Below are positions 1-8,734 of a stretch of 64,000 bases of DNA, piece by piece (position 1 is the first letter of the stretch; every line of letters starts with the position of its first letter). The DNA is from Gammaproteobacteria bacterium (GTDB lineage: Bacteria; Pseudomonadota; Gammaproteobacteria; HK1), in assembly GCA_012103455.1 (NCBI GenBank), contig WLWT01000002.1:496001-560000 (forward strand), in the 5' to 3' direction. Position numbers and translations under genes: made by a program. The notes beneath the pieces were generated by a model. That model was not told the DNA's origin, did not search any database, and worked only from the letters and a program-made list of their open reading frames with translations.

Positions 1-163
1 ATGAGTGTGCCGCCGCGGCCAATTGTCCGCGCGCCGCCGCCGCTAGGGCGGCGATGCCGCGCCCGCCCGCGTCGCGCGCGAGCAGATTCTCGAGCGCGCC
101 AAGACGGCCGGCGTCCGCCATGGCTGGTTGGGCTGTGTATGACGCAGGTGGGGCCACGCCGGT
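1..163 (+). other. window edge, possible C-terminal scrap
   Basis: On the + strand a frame running from about 47 to a TGA at 140-142 could be the last ~31 residues of a protein, but it is preceded by an in-frame TAG and I recognise no family. Nothing else in these 163 bases looks coding. It lies just past the end of the DUF1445 gene. Confidence 0.15.
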
Positions 164-961
164 TTACCCCGCAATATCCGTGTCTGGGACATCGGTGACA
201 AACATGTAACCCGGGGCATGGGTAATCGCCAACTCCGGCGCCGCGTTGGCTAGCGCCACCTGCGGCGTGACGCCACAGGCCCAGAACACCGGCAGTTCGC
301 CGGCCTGGATCGCCACCGCCTCGCCGAAATCGGGCCGGTCTATATGCTCGATACCGATCCGAGCCGGATCGCCAACGTGTACCGGCGCGCCGTGCACGCG
401 CGGATAGCGGCCCGTCACCAGCACCGCTGCAGGCACTTGCTGCGCGGGGACAGGGCGCATGGAGACGACCAAATTGCCCCTGAACACACCGGCCGGTGCG
501 CACGGCACCTGGGTCTCGTACATCGGCACATTGGTGCCTTGTTCGAGATGGCGCACCGCAATGCCGGCGGCGAGTAGTGCCGACTCGAAAGTAAAAGAGC
601 AGCCGAGTAGGAAGCTGACCATATCATCGGACCACAGCTCGCAGATGTCGTCCTTCTCGCCCTGAAGCTGGCCGTTGCTGAAGACACGGTAACGCGGCGT
701 GTCCTTGCGCAGATCGGAACCTGGCGCGAAGCGCGCGGGACACGGATCGCCGGCGTCGGTCACTTCCAGCAGCGGGCACGGTTTGGGGTTGCGTTGACAA
801 AAAAGCAGAAAATCGTAGGCATAAGCTTTGGGCAGCATCACCAAATTGGCCTGGGTGTAGCCTAGACAGGCCCCCGCCGTGGGTGAGCGGTACTCGCCAG
901 CGCGGCACAGCGCCCTCAACGCGCCGGGCGCAAGCTGTGCTATCGGTTCACTAGACATCAT
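164..961 (-). CDS. DUF1445 / YcsI-family putative hydro-lyase
   Basis: This 265-aa protein has the usual length of the DUF1445 (YcsI/UPF0317) family and its C-terminal signature THAPGYMFVTDVPD near residue 245. The family is annotated as putative hydro-lyase. In vertebrates a DUF1445 domain is part of D-glutamate cyclase (DGLUCY), which makes 5-oxo-D-proline, although the cyclase activity has been linked to the partner DUF4392 domain. The gene lies 111 nt downstream of a 5-oxoprolinase-like gene on the same strand, so a role in pyroglutamate or related lactam metabolism is a reasonable inference. A GAGAG ribosome-binding site precedes two adjacent ATG codons (961 and 958). The stop is TAA. 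The protein looks intact and cytoplasmic. Confidence 0.85.
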   Translation of the reverse strand: MMSSEPIAQLAPGALRALCRAGEYRSPTAGACLGYTQANLVMLPKAYAYDFLLFCQRNPKPCPLLEVTDAGDPCPARFAPGSDLRKDTPRYRVFSNGQLQGEKDDICELWSDDMVSFLLGCSFTFESALLAAGIAVRHLEQGTNVPMYETQVPCAPAGVFRGNLVVSMRPVPAQQVPAAVLVTGRYPRVHGAPVHVGDPARIGIEHIDRPDFGEAVAIQAGELPVFWACGVTPQVALANAAPELAITHAPGYMFVTDVPDTDIAG

Positions 962-999
962 GAATTCTCTCTACTATGTGCAGGTGGCCCGTACCCGGG

Positions 1000-1050
1000 T
1001 GCAGGCCCCAACTGTGCAGACCCCGGCGGTGCAGGCCCCAACCGTGCAAG
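1000..1050. repeat. 30-bp tandem micro-duplication
   Basis: In the gap between the DUF1445 and hydantoinase genes the unit starting TGCAGGCCCCAAC at 1000 is repeated from 1030, giving a period of 30 bp. The second copy is partial and has one C/T difference. It is one of many such duplications in the window. Confidence 0.8.
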
Positions 1051-1072
1051 CTACGGCAGGGGATGGTCGAAA

Positions 1073-4000
1073 CTAAGCCGCCGGCGGGGCGCCATAAGCG
1101 CCGCCGCCCGGCGTCTCTATGCATAATAAGTCACCCGGTTCAAGCTCGGCGCCGTCGCAGCCGGCGAGTTCGAACACTTGATCGTCGGCGCGCTCTATCC
1201 GGTTGACGCCGCATTGCCCGCCGCCGCCGCCCGCTAGCCCGAACGGCGGCACCCGGCGATGCCCCGACAGTATGGACACGGTCATCTTCTCCAAGAACCG
1301 AAGGCGCCGCACCACACCATCGCCACCGTCGTGGGCACCGCGCCCGCCCGAGCCATGACGCACGCCGAACGACTCCAGACGTACCGGAAAACGCCATTCC
1401 AAGATCTCGGGATCGGTCAGGCGCGTATTGGTCATATGCGTATGCACGGCGGCACACCCGGCGAAGTGGGCACCGGCGCCGGCGCCGCCGCAGAGGGTTT
1501 CGTAATACTGATGCCGCTCATTGCCGAAGGTCAGATTGTTCATCGTACCTTGCCCGGCCGCCAGTACGCGCAGCGCCCCGTAGAGCGCATTGGTAATGGC
1601 CTGGCTGGTCTCTACATTACCTGCCACCACGGCGGCGGGATAACGTGGATTCAACATGCAACCTTGCGGGATGATGATATCGAGCGGCTTCAGCACCCCC
1701 TCGTTCATAGGGATGGTATCGGCCACCAGGGTACGGAACACATACAGTACGGCCGAGCGGCAGACCGCCGATGGTGCATTGAAATTGCTCTGCAACTGCG
1801 CCGAGGTGCCGGAAAAATCGATGGTGGCCCGGCGCGCCCGCTGATCGACTTTAATCGCCACCCGTATGACTTGCCCGGCGTCCATCCGGTAGGCGAACCC
1901 ACCATCGGATAACACGTCCAACACCCGGCGCACCTGCTCGGTGGCGTTACGCTGTACGTGGCCCATGTAGGCGTTGACCACATCTAGGCCGAACAACGCG
2001 ACGATGCGGTGTAGCTCTTGTACGCCTTTTTCGTTGGCCGCGATCTGCGCTTTCAGATCGGCGATATTTTGCTCCACATTGCGGGCCGGGTAGGGCCCCG
2101 ACGACAACAAAGCCCGGGTTTCCTGCTCCAGCAATCGGCCGCCGGCCAGCACTTGGAAGTTGTCGAACAACACGCCTTCCTCTGCCACCGTTCGGCTATT
2201 GGGCGGCATCGATCCTGGCGTCAAGCCGCCGATGTCGGCGTGATGGCCACGGCAAGCGACCCAGAACCACAGAGTGCTGCGATCGGTGGAAAATACCGGG
2301 GTAATGACCGTCACATCGGGCAGATGGGTGCCGCCGTTATAGGGCGCATTGACGATGAAGGCGTCCCCTGGGGCCACCTGCCCGGCGCGCGCCTTAGCGA
2401 TAGTCTCCACGCTTTTGCCCATGGAGCCCAAGTGCACCGGGATATGCGGGGCATTGGCGATCAGCTCGCCATGGCGGGAGAACAGGGCGCAGGAGAAATC
2501 CAAACGCTCCTTGATGTTGACCGAGTGGGCCGTGTTTTGCAGGGTGAAGCCCATCTGCTCGGCGATGGACATAAACAGATTGTTGAACACCTCCAGCATG
2601 ACCGGATCGGCTTGCGTACCCACCGCCAGGCGCGCCGGCAACGCCACTGCCCGGCGCAAGATCAGATCATCCCTCACGCTGAGCTCGCCGCGCCAGCCAG
2701 GATCTATGACCACGGTGCCGGTGGGCTCGACGATGATCGCCGGGCCGTCTATCCGATCGCCTGGATCCAATTCCTCGCGCCGGTAGACCGGGGTGCGGTG
2801 CCGCGCGCCGGCCAGATAGACCTGCACTTTCGCCACGGCGGTTAACGGGCCGGCGCGGCGTGGCCCCCGTTGCGCTACCGTGGCGTGCGTTGTCTGGCCG
2901 ATCGCCTCCGCGGCGACCGACTCGATGACGATGGCTTTGCCCGGTGAATAAAAGCCGTAGATTTTCTTGTGCGAGGCTTCAAAGCTACGCCGCAACTGGG
3001 CGGCGCTAGCGCTGGCGATGTGCGCGGCGTCGAACTCTGCGGTGCCGAGTTCCACCGGCAGGGGCACGTCGGAGCCTAGATAGCGCAATAAAAAGCGGCA
3101 CTCCAAACGCACGTTGGCCGCATTGATGCCTTGGCGCTCCACCTCGGCCCGGGCGGTCGCCTGTAATTCCTCAAGCGTAGGCGCCAAGGCGCTCATCGCC
3201 GCCTCATCGAGCGGGGCTTCCACCGCCCGCTCCGCGATGGCGCGTATGTCGGCAAGACCCATGCCGTAGGCCGACAGCACCCCGGCATAGGGGTGCAACA
3301 ACACGCACCTCATGCCGAGCGCATCGGCCACCGCGCAAGCGTGCTGGCCGCCGGCACCGCCGAAACAAGCGAGCGTGTAACGGCTGACATCGTGGCCTTT
3401 TTGCACCGAGATCTTCTTGATGGCGTTGGCCATATTGGCCACGGCGATCTGCAAAAAGCCGTCAGCGACTGCGGTGGCGCTGCGCCGGTTACCGGTCGCG
3501 CGGTAGATAGTCTCGCTCAACTCTTCGAACTCGGCCGCGACGATGGCCGCGTCCAACGGCTGATCGGCGTTCTCGCCGAAGACCCGAGGGAAGAAATCGG
3601 GCTGCAACTTGCCCAGCATGACGTTGCAATCGGTGATCGTGAGCGGACCGCCGCGGCGGTAGCAGGCCGGACCCGGCGCGGCCGCCGCGCTCTCGGGCCC
3701 CACCCGGTAGCGCGCGCCGTCGAACGAGCAAATCGAGCCGCCGCCGGCGGCAACGGTGTGAATGTCCATCATCGGCGCGCGCAGGCGCACCCCGGCGACC
3801 ACTGTTTCCAGGGCCCGCTCGTACTCCCCGTCATAATGCGCCACGTCGGTGGAGGTGCCGCCCATATCGAAGGTGATGACGCGCTCCATACCGGCGAGCG
3901 CACTGGTCGCCACGGCGCCCACAATACCTCCTGCCGGTCCCGACAAGATGGCGTCCTTGCCCTGGAATAACCGGGCATCGGTCAAGCCGCCGCTGGAGCG

Positions 4001-4717
4001 CATGAACATGAGCCGGGTATCGCCCAGGGCGTGCGCCACCCGCGCCACATAGCGGCGCAAAATGGGCGACAGATAAGCATCCACCACGGTGGTGTCGCCG
4101 CGGCTCACCAGCTTCATCAGCGCGATGATCTGATGGCTCACCGAAATCTGGGTAAAACCTACTTCTGCGGCGATGGCAGCGGCCCGCTGCTCGTGCGCCT
4201 GATAGCGGTATCCATGGACAAAAACAATGGCCAAACCGCGCACGCCGGTGGCGTAGACGTCTTCGAGTACGCGGCGGGTTTGCGCTTCGTCCAACGCTTT
4301 GAGCACGGTACCGTCAGCGGCCATGCGCTCATCGGCTTCCAGCACCGTCTCGTATAACTGTTCGGGGAGCGTTACCTCCAGTGCGAAGAGGTCCGGCCGG
4401 TTCTGGTAGCCGATGCGCAGGGCGTCGGCGAACCCGCGAGTGGTGAGCAGGGCGGTGCGATCGCCTTTGCGCTCCAGCAGAGCATTGGTGGCCACCGTGG
4501 TGCCCATCTTGACGGCTGCCACCGCGGCCGCTGGAATCGCCTCGCCGGTGGCGACCCCCAAGAGGTCCCGTATCCCCTGTAACGCGGCGTCTTCGTAGTG
4601 CTCGGGATTTTCAGACAACAATTTGTGCGTCACCACCAAGCCGTCAGGACGGCGCGCCACAATGTCGGTAAACGTGCCGCCTCTATCGATCCAAAACTGC
4701 CAACCTGGGTCGTTCAT
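1073..4717 (-). CDS. fused HyuA-HyuB hydantoinase / 5-oxoprolinase
   Basis: ATP-dependent lactam/hydantoin hydrolase with both subunits in one chain of 1214 aa, the usual size of 5-oxoprolinases. The HyuA half (about 1-700) carries the N-terminal DRGGTFTDI and the internal ITFDMGGTSTDVA nucleotide-binding motifs. The HyuB half starts near residue 703 (DPVMLEVFNNLF) and ends with glycine-rich stretches. The frame is open upstream to 4840, but the first 41 codons are a repetitive extension containing an 18-bp duplication. The ATG at 4717, preceded by GGCGGCGAT, fits the family N-terminus, so I chose it. The reaction would be ring opening of 5-oxoproline to glutamate or of a related hydantoin. 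It is divergent from the RdhA-like gene and upstream of DUF1445. The stop codon is TAG. Confidence 0.88.
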   Translation of the reverse strand: MNDPGWQFWIDRGGTFTDIVARRPDGLVVTHKLLSENPEHYEDAALQGIRDLLGVATGEAIPAAAVAAVKMGTTVATNALLERKGDRTALLTTRGFADALRIGYQNRPDLFALEVTLPEQLYETVLEADERMAADGTVLKALDEAQTRRVLEDVYATGVRGLAIVFVHGYRYQAHEQRAAAIAAEVGFTQISVSHQIIALMKLVSRGDTTVVDAYLSPILRRYVARVAHALGDTRLMFMRSSGGLTDARLFQGKDAILSGPAGGIVGAVATSALAGMERVITFDMGGTSTDVAHYDGEYERALETVVAGVRLRAPMMDIHTVAAGGGSICSFDGARYRVGPESAAAAPGPACYRRGGPLTITDCNVMLGKLQPDFFPRVFGENADQPLDAAIVAAEFEELSETIYRATGNRRSATAVADGFLQIAVANMANAIKKISVQKGHDVSRYTLACFGGAGGQHACAVADALGMRCVLLHPYAGVLSAYGMGLADIRAIAERAVEAPLDEAAMSALAPTLEELQATARAEVERQGINAANVRLECRFLLRYLGSDVPLPVELGTAEFDAAHIASASAAQLRRSFEASHKKIYGFYSPGKAIVIESVAAEAIGQTTHATVAQRGPRRAGPLTAVAKVQVYLAGARHRTPVYRREELDPGDRIDGPAIIVEPTGTVVIDPGWRGELSVRDDLILRRAVALPARLAVGTQADPVMLEVFNNLFMSIAEQMGFTLQNTAHSVNIKERLDFSCALFSRHGELIANAPHIPVHLGSMGKSVETIAKARAGQVAPGDAFIVNAPYNGGTHLPDVTVITPVFSTDRSTLWFWVACRGHHADIGGLTPGSMPPNSRTVAEEGVLFDNFQVLAGGRLLEQETRALLSSGPYPARNVEQNIADLKAQIAANEKGVQELHRIVALFGLDVVNAYMGHVQRNATEQVRRVLDVLSDGGFAYRMDAGQVIRVAIKVDQRARRATIDFSGTSAQLQSNFNAPSAVCRSAVLYVFRTLVADTIPMNEGVLKPLDIIIPQGCMLNPRYPAAVVAGNVETSQAITNALYGALRVLAAGQGTMNNLTFGNERHQYYETLCGGAGAGAHFAGCAAVHTHMTNTRLTDPEILEWRFPVRLESFGVRHGSGGRGAHDGGDGVVRRLRFLEKMTVSILSGHRRVPPFGLAGGGGGQCGVNRIERADDQVFELAGCDGAELEPGDLLCIETPGGGAYGAPPAA

Positions 4718-4918
4718 ATCGCCGCCATAACGCTCTTTGCCGATGAGCTGAGAAGCATCGAACGCTGGCGGGTTAGCGTCAACCAGCGGGTTAACGTCAA
4801 CCGCCGCCGCCAGCCCGGCTGCCCGCATCAGCGCGATCACCGCACGCTCAGTTGCACTATAGTGGCACTGTGTAAGCGCGTTGTATAAGTCGCGTTTTAT
4901 AAGTCAGCGGAGAGGCCG
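4718..4918. promoter_or_regulatory. divergent intergenic region with two micro-duplications
   Basis: This 200-bp region separates the starts of the hydantoinase gene (-) and the RdhA-like gene (+), so both promoters must lie here. Two short direct duplications are visible: GCGGGTTAGCGTCAACCA at about 4768-4802 (18 bp, one mismatch) and TATAAGTCGCG-type units at about 4873-4905. GGAGAGG at 4909-4915 is the ribosome-binding site of the + gene. I could not assign -35/-10 boxes with confidence. Confidence 0.4.
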
Positions 4919-7138
4919 ATGTTTCTTACCACCAAAGCGGCGTCCAGGCCCTATCATCTAGGCACCTACCCGTTGGAGTCCTTGCCCCGTGATCCGAGTG
5001 TTGCCCTGGGAGAAACCCTGCGCGCTCCCAGGCCACGCCAGCAGCGCACCACTGTGCCCACCGGACCGCTGGCCAAGGCACTGCGAAGTTGCCTGGATCT
5101 GTTCATCGGCAATGCGCTACGCACGCCCGCCCCCGCCAGGGCACCCATTCCTGACGATCCGCACCGGCGCATGGTGGACGTTAAAGGCTATAGCTATTTC
5201 ATGAACGCATCCCAGGTGGGGATCTGCCGCCTGCCGCAAAGCGCCTGGTGCACCGGTGCGGAGCCGATCCCGCAACACACTCACGCGGTGGTGTTGTTAT
5301 TGGCACACGGGCGGGTGCCGGAGCAGGGCAATCCCGCGCGTGAGTGGGTGCAGCCAGCCGTAGCCGACGGGGCAGATACGCGCATCGGTGGTATCGCCGT
5401 GTGTCTCGCCGGCCACATCTGTCAGTTGGGCTGGTCCGCCGCGCCCCATGTGATGGCAGCGGCGGCAGTGGATGCGCAGCGCTTAGCGGTACTGGCTGGA
5501 TTGGCGGTACGCGAGCAGGACTCGGACTGTATGCGCAATCCCTATGTAGAGGCGTTTTCCTTGGCCGTGGTCACCACGGACTACGAACTCGCCGTTGACG
5601 AGCCCCTGGCAGTGGCGGCATTACAGGCCAAGGGCGCCGCGTATTGGTTCGGTATCAACGGGGCTACTAGCGGCCGCGAGCGCAACCGGCGGGCTAAGCG
5701 CGCCACCCACCTTGGACCCTACCCCATGGAAACGGTGAAGCGGGTGGCCAAGCCCACCACCCTCATCTTGGACGGCGAGGTACCGCGGGTATCCAAACGG
5801 GCGGCTTTTTTCGACCGGGCCTTGCGTGGCGATCTCGGCGCCAAAGCCCAGCACGAGCGCAACCGTTTCGCCTTCAAACAACCCCACACTGCCGGCATGA
5901 TGCCGTCCATGCGCTCCATGGTGCCGGTGCAGGACGGGCCGGTGAACGCCGCTGCCGATACCAGCCGCTACCGCGATCCGGTGGCCAACAGCCGGGCGTT
6001 GAAGTCGCTGTCCTACTTTCTAGGGGCGGATATCACCGGCATTTGTGCAGCGCCGGATTACGCCTGGTTTTCGCACGGCGCGGCGGGAGAGCCTATCGCC
6101 ATCAAGCACAAATACGCTGTGATCATGCTCATCGATCAGGAGTTCGACACCATGGAAGGCGCCAGCGGCGATGATTGGATCTCCGGCACCCAGTCGATGC
6201 GGGCTTATCTGCGTGGCGCCGAGATCGCCGGCGTTATGGCTGATACCTTACGCCAACTCGGTTTTCCCGCCCGTTCGCAAACCAATGCCGATAGCGATGT
6301 TTTGCACATTCCGCTGATGTTGTTGGCCGGGCTAGGGGAGCTGTCGCGCATCGGTGAACTGGTGCTCAACCCCTTCCTCGGACCGCGCCTTAAAACCGTG
6401 GTGATGACCACCGATATGCCGTTAGAGCCAGATCAGCCCATCGACTTTGGCTTGCAGTATTTTTGCCAGCACTGCACCAAATGTGCCCGCGAGTGCCCCT
6501 GCGATGCTATCTCGTGGGGGCCTAAAGTCATGTTCAACGGTTACGAGATGTGGAAACCGGATGCGGAGCGCTGTGCCCGCTACCGGCTGACCAATGCCCG
6601 CGGCTCGGCCTGTGGCCGCTGCATGAAAACCTGCCCGCTGAATAAAATCGTCACCGCCGATGGGCCGCTCGCGCAACGGGCGGCCAGTTGGTGCGGCATC
6701 AACGCACCGGTGTTAAAGCCCTTGCTGGTGCCTTTGGCGGTCAGGTTGGACGACAAATTAGGCAATGGCGCTATCAATGAAGCGAAGAAATGGTGGTTCG
6801 ATCTGGAAGTGGTCGATGGGGTTTGTGTAGAGCCGGTGAAAGGCGTCAACCGCCGTGGCCTCAACGTCGAACACCAGGTGGATTGGGAGAAACAGAAAAT
6901 CGCCTATTACCCGGCCCACGCCATGCCGGTGCCGAACGATTTGGCGCCGCAGCCCACCGATCGCAAAAGCGCTATCGCCGCGAGCGCACGGCTGGAGACG
7001 CCAGCGGCAGCGCAAGCTCGCCACGCCCGCGGTGAGCCGGCGCCGCCCGAGAGTAAGCCAACGGCGCCACATCCGGATGGCGTGCAAGGGCAAGATGCGG
7101 TGAAGCTCATCTATACCTCGCCACCCTCTGGCCGCTGA
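4919..7138 (+). CDS. cytoplasmic reductive-dehalogenase-like Fe-S protein
   Basis: This 739-aa protein has the two C-terminal 4Fe-4S motifs of corrinoid reductive dehalogenases: C516-x2-C519-x2-C522-x3-C526-P and C552-x12-C565-x2-C568-x3-C572-P. Residues about 85-235 and 357-512 are alignable with each other (YSYFMNASQVGIC versus LSYFLGADITGIC; VVTTDYELAVDEP versus VVMTTDMPLEPDQP), so the B12-binding-type module is duplicated, as reported for the soluble NpRdhA-type enzymes. No twin-arginine signal or membrane anchor is visible, so a cytoplasmic catabolic role is likely. There is no fused reductase domain at the C-terminus, so electrons must come from another protein. The C-terminal ~70 residues are Pro/Ala-rich and probably disordered. 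Start ATG at 4919 follows GGAGAGGCCG. Substrate unknown; some relatives may not be dehalogenases. Confidence 0.78.
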   Translation: MFLTTKAASRPYHLGTYPLESLPRDPSVALGETLRAPRPRQQRTTVPTGPLAKALRSCLDLFIGNALRTPAPARAPIPDDPHRRMVDVKGYSYFMNASQVGICRLPQSAWCTGAEPIPQHTHAVVLLLAHGRVPEQGNPAREWVQPAVADGADTRIGGIAVCLAGHICQLGWSAAPHVMAAAAVDAQRLAVLAGLAVREQDSDCMRNPYVEAFSLAVVTTDYELAVDEPLAVAALQAKGAAYWFGINGATSGRERNRRAKRATHLGPYPMETVKRVAKPTTLILDGEVPRVSKRAAFFDRALRGDLGAKAQHERNRFAFKQPHTAGMMPSMRSMVPVQDGPVNAAADTSRYRDPVANSRALKSLSYFLGADITGICAAPDYAWFSHGAAGEPIAIKHKYAVIMLIDQEFDTMEGASGDDWISGTQSMRAYLRGAEIAGVMADTLRQLGFPARSQTNADSDVLHIPLMLLAGLGELSRIGELVLNPFLGPRLKTVVMTTDMPLEPDQPIDFGLQYFCQHCTKCARECPCDAISWGPKVMFNGYEMWKPDAERCARYRLTNARGSACGRCMKTCPLNKIVTADGPLAQRAASWCGINAPVLKPLLVPLAVRLDDKLGNGAINEAKKWWFDLEVVDGVCVEPVKGVNRRGLNVEHQVDWEKQKIAYYPAHAMPVPNDLAPQPTDRKSAIAASARLETPAAAQARHARGEPAPPESKPTAPHPDGVQGQDAVKLIYTSPPSGR

Positions 7139-7490
7139 AAATCCACGGGCAGCGTGCCGCTGCAAAGCACGCGATGGCGGCAGTGAGCGGGGGGCAGGTG
7201 CGCGGTTTGCGGCATCTGACTCAGGCTCTTGTTCAGTCTTTGTTTGGCCGCGTGCGAGCAGGGGCCGGGCGCACCGGGCTGTTGCCGGCGTCTCCTCCTC
7301 AGACATCGCCCTAGACCTATGGCCCATTACCTAGCCGGTAGTGCCACTGTTGTTGGACGCGCCGCTACCGTCCGTTTGCAGCCGTCCCCCCTGTCGCAAC
7401 GTAAATCCGGCGGCTAGCGCTGCGCGCCGCAAGGTGTAGTAGCCGAGTTTTTACAACATGTAAGGCGAGTGCACGGCAGGGTCTTGCCCG
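7139..7490. other. gene-free stretch
   Basis: I see no convincing gene on either strand here. Open frames on the minus strand are antisense to the end of the Fe-S protein gene. The composition shifts toward the PQQ-propeller remnant that follows. Confidence 0.5.
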
Positions 7491-7702
7491 GCTAATGCCA
7501 AAAGCGGCAAGGTTCACTGGACCTACGACATGCTGGCTGCGGCTTGGGGTTCTTCGTTGCTCGTGGAGAATCGCATTTATGTGGGCGACGAAGACGGCGA
7601 TATCAACATCTTCAACCCGTCGGCCGAACAACATGAACCGAGCTCTGGGTTCAACAGGTTGAACCCGGTGTATAGCACGCCGATCGTGGCCAACAACGTG
7701 TT

Positions 7703-7844
7703 GGGCACCTGCTAACAATGCACTTGTTCCGCGATTGCAGCGGCAGCGCCGTGCTCCAATCCTCAGGTATGAGCTATACACTGCGGTTGCGCGCGCGGTG
7801 CTACCTTGCACTCACGAAAAAATGACTACTTTTAGCAACTGCCC
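7703..7844 (+). mobile_element. MITE family A, copy 1 (142 bp, 4-bp TSD)
   Basis: Short non-coding element starting GGGCACCTGCTAAC and ending in TTTAGCAACTGCCC, an imperfect terminal inverted repeat of the family consensus GGGCACCTCTAAAAAT. It is flanked by the direct repeat TGTT (7699-7702 and 7845-7848). Removal of the element plus one TGTT restores the reading frame of a beta-propeller gene, so the boundaries are certain. No transposase is encoded. Inverted ends with 4-bp duplications would suit mobilisation by an IS5-like transposase. Confidence 0.92.
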
Positions 7845-7936
7845 TGTTGTTCATTGCCAACCGCACGCACTGGTTCGCGATTGAGAAGGAAGGACAAAAC
7901 CAGCGAATAAGCGTTCGGTTTTCACGAAGGAACCGA

Positions 7937-7968
7937 ACTCGTTTCCAGGCTCCTGCCTGGGAACGAGT
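7937..7968. repeat. REP-like palindrome
   Basis: ACTCGTTTCCAGGC and GCCTGGGAACGAGT face each other around a TCCT loop, with one mismatch. Palindromes of this type (CGTTCCCAGGC...GCCTGGGAACG) recur as intergenic repeats in several bacterial genomes, notably planctomycetes. It lies in the degraded tail of the propeller remnant. Confidence 0.7.
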
Positions 7969-7995
7969 ATGCACACAAAAAATCCAGACTGTCGT

Positions 7996-8721
7996 CTACG
8001 AGGTTGGCGTTAGCGGCGTAAACCACTGTGCCAACGGCGCGGTGCCAATGAACTCGTGAGTGCGTGCGGTAAAAGCCCGCCCGTATTCATTAACGCGAAA
8101 CCGTCCACCGCAGGGCAAAAAATTTCGCAAAGACGAGAGAAAATCGAACAGCACGCCCGAAGCCGGTGGGTAGGGAGAAATCATTGCTGCGCCGGACAAC
8201 ACCACGCGAGCGCCGTCGATTTCCGTGAAAATTTCGTCTAGGTGAACGGATGGCGGCTTGATGCTTCCAGACGCGGCGAACGTGTACGAACTACCACACA
8301 AGGGGCCTGCCCAAATCGCTCCGACTCGGGGCTCAACACGTGGGTCCAACCTGCCGTTGTCAAACAATAACGGCTGTCGATAAGTGCATACTTCGGCACC
8401 ATCCACACCGATACAATATACCGATTGGCCCAGTCCTGCCGGAGCCGGCATCCTGGCAATCACTTGCTGATGTTCTGTCAGACTGAATGCCCCGCCTTCC
8501 GTACCAGCAACAACTTGCTGTTTCAATTCGTTGACTACGGCGACCAAACCGGCGTGATCGTCATCCGCAGGAAAAAGAGTGCCGCCCGGTGCCTCATAAT
8601 AAACCCACCACACAAACCCACCACGGGCTGCTGGGTTCATCCGTATTGTGCCGAATGGTGTAGCGAGAATCTCGCCCTGGGCAGACGGGAATGTGTTTGG
8701 GAATAATGCGGCTAATGGCCA
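7996..8721 (-). CDS. hypothetical protein, probably 5'-truncated
   Basis: The first ATG is at 8640 (214 aa), but the same frame stays open and protein-like upstream to 8721 (FPSAQGEILATPFGTIRMNP), where a TAA precedes it. The annotated ATG may therefore be internal and the gene 5'-truncated or started by a non-ATG codon. The sequence is soluble-looking, with patches such as GGFVWWVYYEAPGG and SVYCIGVDG; I recognise no family. It follows the helicase gene on the same strand with an 18-bp palindrome between them. The stop is TAG. Confidence 0.5.
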   Translation of the reverse strand, partial: WPLAALFPNTFPSAQGEILATPFGTIRMNPAARGGFVWWVYYEAPGGTLFPADDDHAGLVAVVNELKQQVVAGTEGGAFSLTEHQQVIARMPAPAGLGQSVYCIGVDGAEVCTYRQPLLFDNGRLDPRVEPRVGAIWAGPLCGSSYTFAASGSIKPPSVHLDEIFTEIDGARVVLSGAAMISPYPPASGVLFDFLSSLRNFLPCGGRFRVNEYGRAFTARTHEFIGTAPLAQWFTPLTPTS

Positions 8722-8727
8722 TTAGCC
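8710..8727. repeat. perfect 18-bp palindrome
   Basis: GGCTAATGGCCATTAGCC is a perfect palindrome lying between the helicase stop and the downstream ORF. It could be a protein-binding site or a loop-less hairpin. There is no T-run, so it is not a standard terminator. Confidence 0.6.
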
Positions 8728-8734
8728 CAATCTT

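Larger units (their letters stand above)
7491..8059 (+). pseudogene. PQQ-binding-like beta-propeller protein, C-terminal remnant split by a MITE
   Basis: Translation from 7491 gives KVHWTYDMLAAAWGSSLL, then GDEDGDINIF and NPVYSTPIVANNVL, all typical of a C-terminal blade of PQQ-like beta-propeller proteins common in Planctomycetes and Verrucomicrobia. The frame is cut after NNVL by the element at 7703-7844 and resumes exactly with FIANRTHWFAIEKEGQ. If the element and one copy of the TGTT target duplication are removed, the codons join perfectly (NNVLFIANRTH). The N-terminal part is missing, and the tail beyond about 7915 runs into a palindromic repeat before a TGA at 8059. A non-functional remnant. 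Confidence 0.75.

Noticed and set aside
879..1076. VQAPTVQTPAVQAPTVQ repeat protein on + strand
   Set aside because: It is the 30-bp DNA duplication read in one frame, starting antisense inside DUF1445.
2018..2845. Long + strand frame inside the hydantoinase gene
   Set aside because: Antisense to a well-supported 1214-aa gene; His/Gln/Arg-rich shadow composition with no domain.
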